From positions 3,469-67,468 of the forward strand of contig JAAVAO010000006.1 of the NCBI GenBank assembly GCA_014803985.1: a stretch of 64,000 nt of DNA. The letters are read 5' to 3'. A program made the translations under genes and the position numbers. Below are positions 26,633 to 35,842 of the stretch, one piece after another (within the stretch, counting starts at the first letter, position 1; every line of letters starts with the position of its first letter). The DNA comes from Treponema sp. (GTDB lineage Bacteria; Spirochaetota; Spirochaetia; Treponematales; Treponemataceae). The notes beneath the pieces were generated by a model. That model ran no database searches. It was not told where the DNA came from and saw only the letters and a list, made by a program, of their open reading frames with translations.

Positions 26633-27394
26633 CTAATTAAAAAATTGGCGAATTTGCTCCACTTCCTTTTTAAATTTGTCGTCAACAAGCGGCGGATGCT
26701 CATTAAAATAAAGGATTTGTCTTAACTCCTCTTCCGTTTGCACTCCCCAAAGCGGTATTACATTTTCAAATTGATGTAAAAATCCAAAGGCGAGCGGTAT
26801 ATTTTCAACTAATCCCCCACACAACGGTTGCATTGCAATAAATCCAACATCGTTGTCTTCGCACAAATGCACTAATTCCATTGCATGTTCAGAGGTAAGC
26901 ATATTAAAAGGAAATTGTATGGTGTCATACAGTCCTGAAGTAATTGCAAGGCGTGCAACATTCAAATCAACAGCCGCAATTCCAATCGCTTTCACTTTTC
27001 CCTGCGCCTTTAAATTGTTCAATGTGTCGTAAATTCGATCGGGAGAACCTTTTTTTGGAAGAAAATTGTCAGTTTCATACTGGTACAAGTCTATTCTATC
27101 AATATGCATAGCGTTTAGACTGGTTTCAAAATCCGCAAGAATTTCATTTCCGCTCTGCGCGCGCGTTTTTGTCGCCACAACAATATTCGCGCGTATTTCA
27201 TCAATGGAATCTCCCAACAATCTTTCGCATTCTGAAGCATCACGAGTTGTGTCAAAAAAATTTATTCCCTTTTCATACGCACTTTGCACAAGAGAAACAG
27301 CCTTTTCTTCATCGTCAATCTTGGCAAGCGACATTGCACCAAAAGCAACGCGACTTACCATAAGATTTGACTTTCCTAGTCGAACATATTCCAT
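26633..27394 (-). CDS. Aldo/keto-reductase-fold protein, probably catalytically altered
   Basis: The AKR barrel pattern is present (RLGKSNLMVSRVAFGAMSLA, FFDTTRDASECERLLGDSI, IVVATKTR, IDLYQYETD, GKVKAIGIAAV). The catalytic Tyr normally in DTAxxYG is missing (DTTRDAS), and the catalytic His after LYQ is replaced (YQYET). Asp and Lys remain. At 253 residues it is also shorter than the usual 280-330. Its ATG follows the glyQS stop directly (TAG ATG) without a Shine-Dalgarno, so translation by reinitiation is likely. Confidence 0.78.
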   Translation of the reverse strand: MEYVRLGKSNLMVSRVAFGAMSLAKIDDEEKAVSLVQSAYEKGINFFDTTRDASECERLLGDSIDEIRANIVVATKTRAQSGNEILADFETSLNAMHIDRIDLYQYETDNFLPKKGSPDRIYDTLNNLKAQGKVKAIGIAAVDLNVARLAITSGLYDTIQFPFNMLTSEHAMELVHLCEDNDVGFIAMQPLCGGLVENIPLAFGFLHQFENVIPLWGVQTEEELRQILYFNEHPPLVDDKFKKEVEQIRQFFN

Positions 27395-28873
27395 CTATTT
27401 ATTGTAGTTCTTGTAATTTTTTATAGCCGCTTGAATATACGCAGTTAAATTATCAACATGAACTCTTTCCTGTTCCATTGTATCACGATTGCGAACCGTT
27501 ACCGTGTTATAGTTTTGACTTTCTTTTGTGATTGTGTCGTAGTCAATTGTCACGCAGAATGGAGTTCCCACTTCATCTTGACGGCGATAGCGTTTTCCAA
27601 CCGTTCCAGACTGATCGTAATCTGTAACAAAGTCCTCTTTCAACAACTGCTGAATTTCCTTCGCTTTTTCCGCCATTCCGTCTTTTTTCATAAGCGGAAG
27701 AACGGCAACTGTAATAGGCGCAAGACGTGGGTGCAAGTGCAATACAGTTCTGTAATCTTCGCCCTCACCTTCCTTTGCAACATTCTGTTCTTCATACGCC
27801 TCGCACAGGAACATCAAGAAGTTTCGGTTTAAGCCCGCAGACGTTTCAATTACATACGGAACATATCGTTTGTTGCCGTCATCTTGGTCAATGTAATGCA
27901 AGTCTTTTTTAGAATACTGTTCGTGCTGACTCAAATCAAAGTCCGTCCTGCTGTGACATCCTTCAACCTCTTCAAAACCAATCGGGAAGTTGTATGTAAT
28001 GTCGTAAGCGTCTTTTGCATAGTGGGCAAGTTTATCGTGATGATGCCACTTCAACTGATTTTCAGGGATTCCATATTTCAAGTAGAAATTCCAGCGTTCT
28101 TTTCTCCAGAATTCAAACACTTCATCTTCTGTTCCTGGCTTGCAAAAATATTCCATTTCCATTTGCTCGAATTCACACGTGCGGAATATAAAGTTTTTGA
28201 AGATAATTTCATTCCGGAATGACTTTCCAACCTGAGCAACGCCAAAAGGAATTTTCATTCTATTTGACTGAACGATGCTCTTAAAATCCGTAAAAATTCC
28301 CTGGCAGGTTTCAGGGCGAAGATACACTAAAGACGCATCTGTTGCAACAGGTCCTTGATGCGTTTTGAACATCAAATTAAACTCGCGAACGTCCGTCCAC
28401 GAATGTTTGCCACACGTCGGACAGTTTATTTTTTCATCTATAAATTTTTTCATCTCCTCATGAGACCATGTGTCAACAGCCTTCATTCCCTTGCTTTCAG
28501 GAGTTTCGCCTGCCTTGTCAAAATAATCTTCTATGATTGTATCGGCGCGGAAACGAGCCTTGCATTCTGTGCAGTCAATCATAGGGTCGGAAAAATGTCC
28601 AACATGCCCTGATGCTTCCCATGTTGTGTGGTGCTGGAAAATCGCACTGTCAAGTCCCACAACATCATCATGGAGTTGCGTCATATAGTGCCACCATTCG
28701 TTTTGTATATTTCGCTTGAATTCAACCCCTAACGGACCGTAATCCCACGCACCTGCCATTCCGCCATAAATTTCCGAAGCCTGATACACAAATCCCCGTC
28801 TTTTACATAATGAAATGATTTTATCAAGTGTGCACGCATGCACGTCACTTGCCGTGTTTTTTTTGTCAGCCAT
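27395..28873 (-). CDS. glyQS: Glycyl-tRNA synthetase (single-chain class II)
   Basis: This is the alpha2-type GlyRS charging tRNA-Gly, not the bacterial alpha2beta2 type. Motifs GFVYQASEIYGGMAGAWDYGPLG, RPETCQGIFTDFK, VGKSFRNEI, FRTCEFEQMEMEYFC and ETSAGLNRNFLMFL are present. An extra zinc-type CTEC...CPTCGKH segment lies at about 88-146. GGAG precedes ATG; a promoter (TTGAAA, 17, TACACT) lies ~60 nt further upstream. 492 residues. Confidence 0.95.
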   Translation of the reverse strand: MADKKNTASDVHACTLDKIISLCKRRGFVYQASEIYGGMAGAWDYGPLGVEFKRNIQNEWWHYMTQLHDDVVGLDSAIFQHHTTWEASGHVGHFSDPMIDCTECKARFRADTIIEDYFDKAGETPESKGMKAVDTWSHEEMKKFIDEKINCPTCGKHSWTDVREFNLMFKTHQGPVATDASLVYLRPETCQGIFTDFKSIVQSNRMKIPFGVAQVGKSFRNEIIFKNFIFRTCEFEQMEMEYFCKPGTEDEVFEFWRKERWNFYLKYGIPENQLKWHHHDKLAHYAKDAYDITYNFPIGFEEVEGCHSRTDFDLSQHEQYSKKDLHYIDQDDGNKRYVPYVIETSAGLNRNFLMFLCEAYEEQNVAKEGEGEDYRTVLHLHPRLAPITVAVLPLMKKDGMAEKAKEIQQLLKEDFVTDYDQSGTVGKRYRRQDEVGTPFCVTIDYDTITKESQNYNTVTVRNRDTMEQERVHVDNLTAYIQAAIKNYKNYNK

Positions 28874-29060
28874 AAAAACTCCATGCGCTACTGGTTTGCA
28901 ACGCGAATTTAATAAATTTCCGATAGTGTAGCAAATTATACAGATAGTTTCAATGCCACTGTTTTTTACCGTCTACCGTTTTTATTCTCACTTCATAAAA
29001 GGGGAAAGGGAAATCTCTTCGGGTATCTGCTTTTCTAGTCGCTGCTTATTGCGACGAGCC

Positions 29061-30839
29061 TTATGCATTATAAAAAATCACTGCACTATATGGAGCGACT
29101 TCTTCTATGCAGTGTGACAATTTCCCATTTATTTCGACTGCAACATTTTTTGGGACAAAAGCAGACCAATCATCGGTTTCCTTCATTTGGAAAGACTGCC
29201 ACTTGTATGCCTTCCCCTTGTGATATAAAACAACTGCCTTGTCCGTGCAAACGCGCTGCATTTCTAAAATCGCATCGCACGGAGAAAGAACAGCCTCCCA
29301 CGCTCCACACGCAACTGCCACATCAAATTCACCGTCATCAAACGGCAAACACTCCAGGCGCACAACAAGACCGTATTTTTCCTCATTCAAAACAGAAAAA
29401 AACTGCACATTTTTAACTGTCGTTTCATCATTTGGTGAATACGCCCCTGTCAAAACAAGAATTTTGCATTCTGCATTTTCAGATCGCAAAAAATCAACTG
29501 TACGCATCGCACTTGTTTTCTCGTAGGTGGCGCAAATTGCTTTTTCCATTTCATTTGAACAGTTATAAGCACTTATAATTTCCCTTTCATTTACAGTATA
29601 GGCGGAATAAATCCTGCCCCTCTCCCTTTTGTTCATAAGACGATAGAGGTATATATGCGCCGAAACGCTTCTTTCCCACGACCACTTCATTGCAGTGCGA
29701 ACAGCATTGTCTCTAACAACCGTATATAGTTCAAAATTCAAAACGGCATCCTCTATCACGTGGGCTATCCCTTCAATGGTATGTGGAATTTCAAGGCAAT
29801 TCCAGCCAGGAATAGCGTACATATCCATTCCAAGACCTTTCGGCAAAAGCACAAGGCATCCCGCCGCCATCGCCTCAAGTCCTGTAAATCCGAACGGTTC
29901 ATAGCGACTTGGCATAACCACAATATCAGCCCTTCGGTACGCCTCGAAAAGCGCATCTCCCGTCACGCATTCAATTCTATCAAAAAGAGAGGTGTTCAAG
30001 TTAACGTCGTCACTGTCATATCCAAAAATCGAATACTCTATTTTATATTTTCGCTTAAAGGAGATGCCAAGCCTATTCACCGCATAAATAAAGTCATTCA
30101 CCCCCTTTCTAACATTTTCGATGCGCCCAAAATAGCAAATCCGAAGCCGTCGGTTGCGCGCAATTGGTTTCCGCACTTCAAACGCATAGACGGGGGCGGC
30201 GTTATCCGCAACTATCAAACTATCCGCCCTATTCACGCCGTGAACAAAATAGGTGGCGGGCGGACAAGCAAAACGCCCCTTTGAATTGAACTTTCTAAAA
30301 TCAACACCGAGGGGAAGAACAATCGGGGAGCAAAGTCCCCCTGCAATGGAAAGGGCGCTTTTTGCAGCAAAGTCAGAATACACCGCCAAAATCGCGCTGG
30401 ATTTTAACGCGCACCGCTCCATCATCATTTCTTGAAAATACAAATCGTTCATATCCGAATTGGCGCGTAAATTTTCAAAAACTAAATGAGACGAGTAAAA
30501 CACATTCTTGTCGAATCGAAAAGGCAAAAAGGTTTTTCGATCGTTACAATGAATCACATCTGGCTTGAATTCTTGAATCACTGCATCCGTTTGCGCTCTC
30601 AATGATGCTGCGTCCTCCAAAATGCGCGCCTCAGGAGAAAGCGCATCAATTGTTTTAAAAGGGCTAAAAACATAGTCAACGGTTTTATCAGGAATCGGTG
30701 GTTTGCACTTCTGAAAGTGGAAGTACACACAAACCACACTGGCATATTTCCGAAGGCATTGAACATAGTCACGCGAAAACGTTCCAAGCCCGCCAATGTC
30801 AATTGCAGGATGTACGGAAGTTACAAACAATACTTTCAT
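29061..30839 (-). CDS. Family GT4 glycosyltransferase fused to a methyltransferase-like domain
   Basis: The N-terminal part (SVHPAIDIGGLGTFSRDYVQCL) and the UDP/ADP-sugar-binding half (RICYFGRIENVRKGVNDFIYAV ... VVMPSRYEPFGFTGLEAMAAGC) form a starch-synthase-like GT4 fold, residues ~1-400. The remaining ~190 residues resemble a class I methyltransferase C-lobe (LECLPFDDGEFDVAVACGAWEAVLSPCDAILEMQRV) without a classical SAM-binding glycine motif. The donor and acceptor are unknown; an envelope polysaccharide or glycolipid is likely. The ATG at 30839 with GAGG upstream is used, 53 codons inside the ORF-track start. Confidence 0.8.
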   Translation of the reverse strand: MKVLFVTSVHPAIDIGGLGTFSRDYVQCLRKYASVVCVYFHFQKCKPPIPDKTVDYVFSPFKTIDALSPEARILEDAASLRAQTDAVIQEFKPDVIHCNDRKTFLPFRFDKNVFYSSHLVFENLRANSDMNDLYFQEMMMERCALKSSAILAVYSDFAAKSALSIAGGLCSPIVLPLGVDFRKFNSKGRFACPPATYFVHGVNRADSLIVADNAAPVYAFEVRKPIARNRRLRICYFGRIENVRKGVNDFIYAVNRLGISFKRKYKIEYSIFGYDSDDVNLNTSLFDRIECVTGDALFEAYRRADIVVMPSRYEPFGFTGLEAMAAGCLVLLPKGLGMDMYAIPGWNCLEIPHTIEGIAHVIEDAVLNFELYTVVRDNAVRTAMKWSWERSVSAHIYLYRLMNKRERGRIYSAYTVNEREIISAYNCSNEMEKAICATYEKTSAMRTVDFLRSENAECKILVLTGAYSPNDETTVKNVQFFSVLNEEKYGLVVRLECLPFDDGEFDVAVACGAWEAVLSPCDAILEMQRVCTDKAVVLYHKGKAYKWQSFQMKETDDWSAFVPKNVAVEINGKLSHCIEEVAPYSAVIFYNA

Positions 30840-31008
30840 ATTAAACCTCATATAATAACTCAAGGCTGTCTTTATACTATATATATGAGGTTTTGACCCA
30901 AATTCGGCAAAGATTTTATATTTTTTTGAAAAATTTTTAGAGAAATTGTATACTTTCAGCAAGTTGCACACATCGCCCGTATGTTGCCACGCCCGCAATG
31001 ACGTTCAA

Positions 31009-31542
31009 TCACGATGCCTCAATGTGTTTTGGCACAAAATACGCATTTTTATAGCCGCCCTCAAGCTTTAAAAAATAGATTTTTTTGTCGATGCCGCCCG
31101 CATATCCTGCCAAAGAATTGTTCGCCCCCACAACACGATGACATGGAACGATAAGACTTATATTGTTTTTACCAATCGCCGTGCCAACCGCCCGCGCTGA
31201 CATTTTTTTCAGTCCTCGCCGTTCAGCAATGCACCTTGCAATTTCCTTGTAGGTGGTTGTTTCGCCATAGGGAATTTTATGCAACAAATTCCACACTTCA
31301 ACTTGAAACGGAGTGCCAAGCAAACGTATTGGCGGCTCAAAGCCAGGATTCTTTCCTTGAAAATAACTATCCAGCCAGTACTTACCCTCCTTGATAATCG
31401 GAGTTTCTTTTTGTTCATTTTCTTTATCAAGACAGCGCGCATAGTGTTTTCCGTCTTTAAACCACGCGCCAACTATGCTCGTTTCGTCCGCTGCAAGAAG
31501 CATTTCACCCACAGGCGAAATATACATCGATGTGTAATGCAT
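31009..31542 (-). CDS. ogt: Methylated-DNA-[protein]-cysteine S-methyltransferase
   Basis: It removes O6-alkyl groups from guanine by irreversible transfer to Cys. The active-site block LIVPCHRVVGANNSLAGYAGG and the helix-turn-helix part GTPFQVEVWNLLHKIPYGETTTYKEIA are intact. The ATG at 31542 is favoured over the ORF-track start because GGAGG sits 5 nt before it. 177 residues. Confidence 0.94.
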   Translation of the reverse strand: MHYTSMYISPVGEMLLAADETSIVGAWFKDGKHYARCLDKENEQKETPIIKEGKYWLDSYFQGKNPGFEPPIRLLGTPFQVEVWNLLHKIPYGETTTYKEIARCIAERRGLKKMSARAVGTAIGKNNISLIVPCHRVVGANNSLAGYAGGIDKKIYFLKLEGGYKNAYFVPKHIEAS

Positions 31543-31618
31543 ACGATCCTCCATCAATTGTGATCTTTAATAATGCAAGTATATCATATTTTTATAAATC
31601 ACTAAAACAGGAGAATAT

Positions 31619-31732
31619 ATGCGTCAGAGAGGAACAATTATAAAACATTTCACGCGTAAAAAAACACGCTTACACACACTCTTTTTCGACTATATGTTTG
31701 ATAAAAAAAGAGAAAAAGAGCGCACATCCTGA
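31619..31732 (+). CDS. Possible 37-residue basic peptide
   Basis: ATG after GGAG opens a 37-codon frame rich in Lys and Arg (MRQRGTIIKHFTRKKTRLH...). It sits in the 325-bp gap between ogt and the VWA gene, on the opposite strand. No family is recognised; coding is plausible only because of the ribosome-binding site. Confidence 0.28.
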   Translation: MRQRGTIIKHFTRKKTRLHTLFFDYMFDKKREKERTS

Positions 31733-31867
31733 ATTCAAAGAGCAGGTTACAAGCCCTTTCCAAAAAATTGCAAGTGATTTTTCAAACTACGGCAAAAGGA
31801 AGATTATGCAGAAAACCTTTTATTCCACTAGTTTTTCAGCGAAATATGCTACTGTTGTAAGGTATTG

Positions 31868-33190
31868 TTATCTTCCACGCCGCTTTTTGTCATCGGGGGT
31901 TATGATTGCATCTATTTTAATGTTCTTTGTGGCGGAAAGTTTTTGCACTAACTCTTTGCTGTACTTTTTTGTGCCACGTGGAACGGGGTGCGGCTGTGCA
32001 TCTCCGATGAGAATTATTTTTTTCATCGCATCTTTATCCCAATCATAGAATTCAAGCGCGCTGTAAAGAGCCTCGTAAACCGCCTCAGGAATATCGCCGC
32101 CTTCATTTCCTTTGATTGTAAAATCATTCAAATTCTTCTGGAAAATCTTTAAATCATCCGTAAAGTCAAAGAATTTTACAGGAAGCCCCCTGTACCTGAA
32201 ATTGTCGCCATAGTCACGATAAAACAAGAGCCCCAATCTCAAGGATTCAAAGCCACCGCATTTTTTTATCAACTCTGGAATCCATCGCTGTCTCAAAACA
32301 ATAATATCATCTTTCATACTGCCCGTTGCGTCAATTGCAAAAACAATGTCCACCTTCTTTTTGCTTGGAATTGTGCCAATCAACTTCATAACGTCATCAA
32401 CGATAGTTTCAGGGCCTTTTGAATATATAAGAAAATCTGAAATTTCAAGGAATTTTTCGCTTGCAATCAAATTATAGTCATCGGTCAACAGAGAATCAGA
32501 AAACTCATCCGTTATATTTGCAGACGACTCTTCATCTTCCGTAAATATATCTTTCACTTCAGTTTCTGGAATGGCATCTAAATCATCATCCTTTGGCTCT
32601 TCCTGTATCTTCTTTGTCTTTGAATGCACAACCCGCTTTTTTCCCAAATCAAACATATATGGATTGTCGTAAAATGAGCCTGTATAATCGGCGTATTTTT
32701 TTGAAAAAGCGCGTATGTTTATAAACGTTCCTCTGCCGATTTTTACCGTTCCACTTCTTGTCCACGGGTAGCCATATTGAATTTCATTTGGAATATAGAT
32801 ATGAAACGCCTCTCCAAACCCCTGAACATATTCAGCATTTGAATCAACAAGACTGTATTTTGAATATTCAGTTTGAAGCGGTTTTCCATCAAGATAGCGC
32901 ATTTCATCTCCATTTATACTATTATATTCAAGCGCGCGGTATGCGTAGTTGTCGCTTATTCCATCTGGATCTCGTGTTGTTTCCGTGAGCATAACCGACT
33001 CAAGCCCCTGCCGCTTTTTTATATATAAATGATAACCTTTTACTTCGTCAAATGATTGGTTTATGCTTTTTGTATAAGATGTATTTTTTTCAGGAACCAA
33101 ACGTATGTCCGCAGGTCTGATTAACAGTGCGTTTTGTGCAAATAACAATGCACAACATAAAAAAAACACGCAAAAAATCAATCGTTTCAT
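31868..33190 (-). CDS. Secreted von Willebrand factor A-domain protein
   Basis: A signal peptide (MKRLIFCVFFLCCALLFAQ) precedes a beta-rich N-terminal region and an acidic linker (KDDDLDAIPETEVKDIFTEDEE). A VWA domain begins near residue 290, with the MIDAS motif FAIDATGSMKDD and downstream GNEGGDIPEAVYEAL and IILIGDAQPH. VWA domains bind metals and mediate protein-protein contact. The partner is not known. A periplasmic or surface location is inferred. Confidence 0.85.
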   Translation of the reverse strand: MKRLIFCVFFLCCALLFAQNALLIRPADIRLVPEKNTSYTKSINQSFDEVKGYHLYIKKRQGLESVMLTETTRDPDGISDNYAYRALEYNSINGDEMRYLDGKPLQTEYSKYSLVDSNAEYVQGFGEAFHIYIPNEIQYGYPWTRSGTVKIGRGTFINIRAFSKKYADYTGSFYDNPYMFDLGKKRVVHSKTKKIQEEPKDDDLDAIPETEVKDIFTEDEESSANITDEFSDSLLTDDYNLIASEKFLEISDFLIYSKGPETIVDDVMKLIGTIPSKKKVDIVFAIDATGSMKDDIIVLRQRWIPELIKKCGGFESLRLGLLFYRDYGDNFRYRGLPVKFFDFTDDLKIFQKNLNDFTIKGNEGGDIPEAVYEALYSALEFYDWDKDAMKKIILIGDAQPHPVPRGTKKYSKELVQKLSATKNIKIDAIITPDDKKRRGR

Positions 33191-33318
33191 ACTCTTTTAT
33201 CGGCAAATTTCCTGCAAATCTATAAAAATATGCAATTTGATTTTTTTGTTTACGATGCTACTACTATCCCTGCCCTATAATCTCTTGCATCTACTATCTG
33301 CCCTTCAGTTTTATTACA

Positions 33319-33347
33319 TTGTAATTTTTTTCCATTTGCTTTATACT
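33319..33347 (+). promoter_or_regulatory. Promoter predicted to make a leaderless mRNA
   Basis: TTGTAA, 17-nt spacer, TATACT, then 6 nt to the ATG at 33354, with no Shine-Dalgarno. Confidence 0.65.
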
Positions 33348-33353
33348 AGTAAT

Positions 33354-33920
33354 ATGAGTATGAAAAAGAAAATTTTTGCTTTGTTTTTAACATTTGTCGT
33401 TTTGTCATTCGGCTTTACTCAGAATGATGAAAAGAAGTCTGACGAACAAAAAACTTCTGAAGAAGTGTGGCAAGAAATTGGAGAGCAGGGAAAAAACGCT
33501 CTAATTGAAACTGGGAAATTTTTTAAGTCCGCAGGGGAAGCAATTGGAAATCAAGTGATTGATGCCTTAAAAAGCATTCCGCCCCAAAACTGCGTTGGAG
33601 TGTGGACTTATAATGGTAAAACGGTAAAAACGACACTTTCCTGCAATGAAGACGGCACAATGGAAATCAACCAAAAGTCTGGATTTGACACAGATTACTG
33701 GAAAGGTGTTTACACTTCAAATCTCAACACAATAACTTTTTCTGTAAAGGAAAAAGGACATAAGGCGTTCATTTCTAAAAAGACAGAAACGCTCGATGAA
33801 AACTGGCTTATTCTTTTTTTGGTACTAGATGACGGACAAAAACTCAAAATCACTTCAACAAATATTCCCGCAGACAAGGACGGCACAAAATATTCCGGCA
33901 TTGTTTTTGAAAAACAGTAA
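33354..33920 (+). CDS. Small secreted lipocalin-like protein
   Basis: The start is placed at MSMKKKIF, not at the ORF-track start 83 codons upstream, because a promoter ends 6 nt before this ATG. A signal peptide (LFLTFVVLSFGFTQ) is followed by a helical linker and a ~110-residue beta-rich domain (CVGVWTYNGKTVKTTLSCNEDGTMEI...) that resembles a lipocalin-like fold. Similar GTW/VGVW tails close two CsgG-like proteins at 41.5 and 46.8 kb. Function unknown. It lies 5 bp upstream of nnr and probably shares its transcript. Confidence 0.65.
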   Translation: MSMKKKIFALFLTFVVLSFGFTQNDEKKSDEQKTSEEVWQEIGEQGKNALIETGKFFKSAGEAIGNQVIDALKSIPPQNCVGVWTYNGKTVKTTLSCNEDGTMEINQKSGFDTDYWKGVYTSNLNTITFSVKEKGHKAFISKKTETLDENWLILFLVLDDGQKLKITSTNIPADKDGTKYSGIVFEKQ

Positions 33921-33925
33921 ACAGC

Positions 33926-35614
33926 ATGAAGCCCATCTTCTCTGATACGCGTTTTTTGGAACAAAAGGCAAAGCGCCTCTTTCACTTTCCAGAATACATT
34001 ATGATGGAAAACGCTGCGGCAGCCATGGAAAAAGAAGTCCTTTCTGCTTTAGAAGAAATAGACGAAATAAAAGAAAGAACTTGCGAAAATTGTAGAGGAA
34101 CTAAAAGCAGCAGCGAAAAAAGAGCCCCTCTTGTTGTTATACTATGTGGCAGCGGAAATAACGGCGGCGATGGATACGCTCTTTCGCGCCGTCTTTTCGG
34201 AAAATGCAGCGTTCTCGTTTTATCATTTGGCGGCACAAAAACAGACGAGGCAAAACGACAGGCAGAAATGGCACGTTCGTGCGGAGTGCATATTATTGAA
34301 GCGGAGAGTGCCGCAAGTTGTAATGGTGAAGAGGCTTTCAATTTGGCGCACGTTTTTGTGGACTGTCTTTATGGATCGGGCTTCCATGGAGAATTGAATG
34401 AGAAAACCGCCGCCTTTCTTGAAAAAATAAACAGTATTGACGCTAAAAAAATCGCTTGTGACATTTCAAGCGGCATAGATTCGTTTGGGCGCATTCTCTC
34501 AAAAGATTCCCGCGGAGAACGACTTGCCTTTAAAGCGGACAAAACAATTGCGATGGGTGCATTAAAAACCGCCCTATTTAGCGATGAGGCAAAGGATTTT
34601 ACGGGGCGCATTGAAGTTGCAGAATTAGGAATTGCAAGAAACGTCTTTGAAAACTGTGCTGATTCTGCTTTGTTTGATTCCGCCCCCTCTAATCAATACA
34701 GTCAATCTGAAAATGCAAAGCCCGCCATGCAATCCTGCTCAAACGACTTTGTATGTTCGTCTGAATGCAAGGCATTTCCAGATGCCTATCTGCTTGAAAA
34801 AACAGATATAACGCTTCCCGAACGAAATAAACATAATGTTCACAAGGGGCAGTTCGGGCATTGCGCAGTTGTTATTGGAGAAAAAGCGGGCGCAGCAATT
34901 ATCGCAGGAACAGCGGCTTTAAAAAGCGGAGCCGGGCTTGTAACATGCGTGCATTTTTGCCGCCCCCATACGTTTTTGATGAACCCTGAACTGATGGAAG
35001 ACGCTTCATTTCCTGAAAAAGCCAGCGCAGTTCTTTTGGGATGTGGCTTAGGACGAACAAATACTGCCGCTTTTAACCCCACCCTCGATTTTATTTTTGG
35101 AATGAAAAATCCCGCTTGTGTTTTTGATGCAGATTTTTTTTATTATGACAACATAGGTGACATATTGGAGAAACTATGCAAAACAGAAAACGCCCGCGTC
35201 ATTTTAACTCCTCATCCAAAAGAATTGTTTGCCCTTGCAAAAAACTGTGGCATCAAAGACATAACAGAAAAATTCGCCCTTGAAATGCGCTTTGAAACGG
35301 CAAAAAAAATCGCCGCGCTTTTTCCACGCATCGTTTTAATTGCGAAGGGCGCAAACACGCTTATTGCACGCGGAAATGAACTGTTCGTTTCAGACTTTGG
35401 CTCTCCCGCGCTTTCAAAAGCGGGCAGTGGAGATGTTCTCGCAGGCTTTTGCGCAGGACTTCTTGCACAAGGCTTCAACGCCCTTGAAGCGGCAAAAACC
35501 GCCGTTTATTTACAGGGAAGCGCATCAAGACTTTTTGAAAATCGATGGGAACTTTCCCCACTAGATTTAACGCGGCTATCAACAGCGGAAGATTCATTAC
35601 TCTTCCACCTTTAA
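33926..35614 (+). CDS. nnr: Bifunctional NAD(P)HX epimerase / ADP-dependent dehydratase
   Basis: It repairs hydrated NAD(P)H. The N-terminal epimerase (YjeF_N) shows VILCGSGNNGGDGYALSRRLF and VFVDCLYGSG. The C-terminal dehydratase shows KGQFGHCAVVIG and the catalytic LSKAGSGDVLAGFCAG. Both halves carry extra polar inserts (for example SSSEKR near residue 65 and a Ser/Asn/Gln-rich interdomain linker near 255-290). 562 residues is a little over the usual 500. Confidence 0.92.
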   Translation: MKPIFSDTRFLEQKAKRLFHFPEYIMMENAAAAMEKEVLSALEEIDEIKERTCENCRGTKSSSEKRAPLVVILCGSGNNGGDGYALSRRLFGKCSVLVLSFGGTKTDEAKRQAEMARSCGVHIIEAESAASCNGEEAFNLAHVFVDCLYGSGFHGELNEKTAAFLEKINSIDAKKIACDISSGIDSFGRILSKDSRGERLAFKADKTIAMGALKTALFSDEAKDFTGRIEVAELGIARNVFENCADSALFDSAPSNQYSQSENAKPAMQSCSNDFVCSSECKAFPDAYLLEKTDITLPERNKHNVHKGQFGHCAVVIGEKAGAAIIAGTAALKSGAGLVTCVHFCRPHTFLMNPELMEDASFPEKASAVLLGCGLGRTNTAAFNPTLDFIFGMKNPACVFDADFFYYDNIGDILEKLCKTENARVILTPHPKELFALAKNCGIKDITEKFALEMRFETAKKIAALFPRIVLIAKGANTLIARGNELFVSDFGSPALSKAGSGDVLAGFCAGLLAQGFNALEAAKTAVYLQGSASRLFENRWELSPLDLTRLSTAEDSLLFHL

Positions 35615-35680
35615 CTCCTTGACTTTCGTCATCAGTTTTGATACCTCGCACGGCAAAGCCCTTCTTACCCAGTTTCGTAC

Positions 35681-35727
35681 GCGAGTTTACAACGCAAACT
35701 CGGTAACACTTCCGTAGGAATTGTGTA
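35681..35727. repeat. Diverged inverted copy of a dispersed palindromic repeat
   Basis: GCGAGTTTACAACGCAAACTCGG and the TTCCGTAGGAATTG palindrome that follows match, reverse-complemented, the units at 48893-48941 and 51013-51061. It lies in the convergent gap between nnr and purD. Confidence 0.55.
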
Positions 35728-35842
35728 CTTTACGCAAAACTGACCTAGTGGATTGTAATTGCATAACGAAACAACAAGCCACCCAAATTATACAAATATA
35801 GAAAACTCAATATTCAATCTTTAACTTAAATCCAAAATGATG

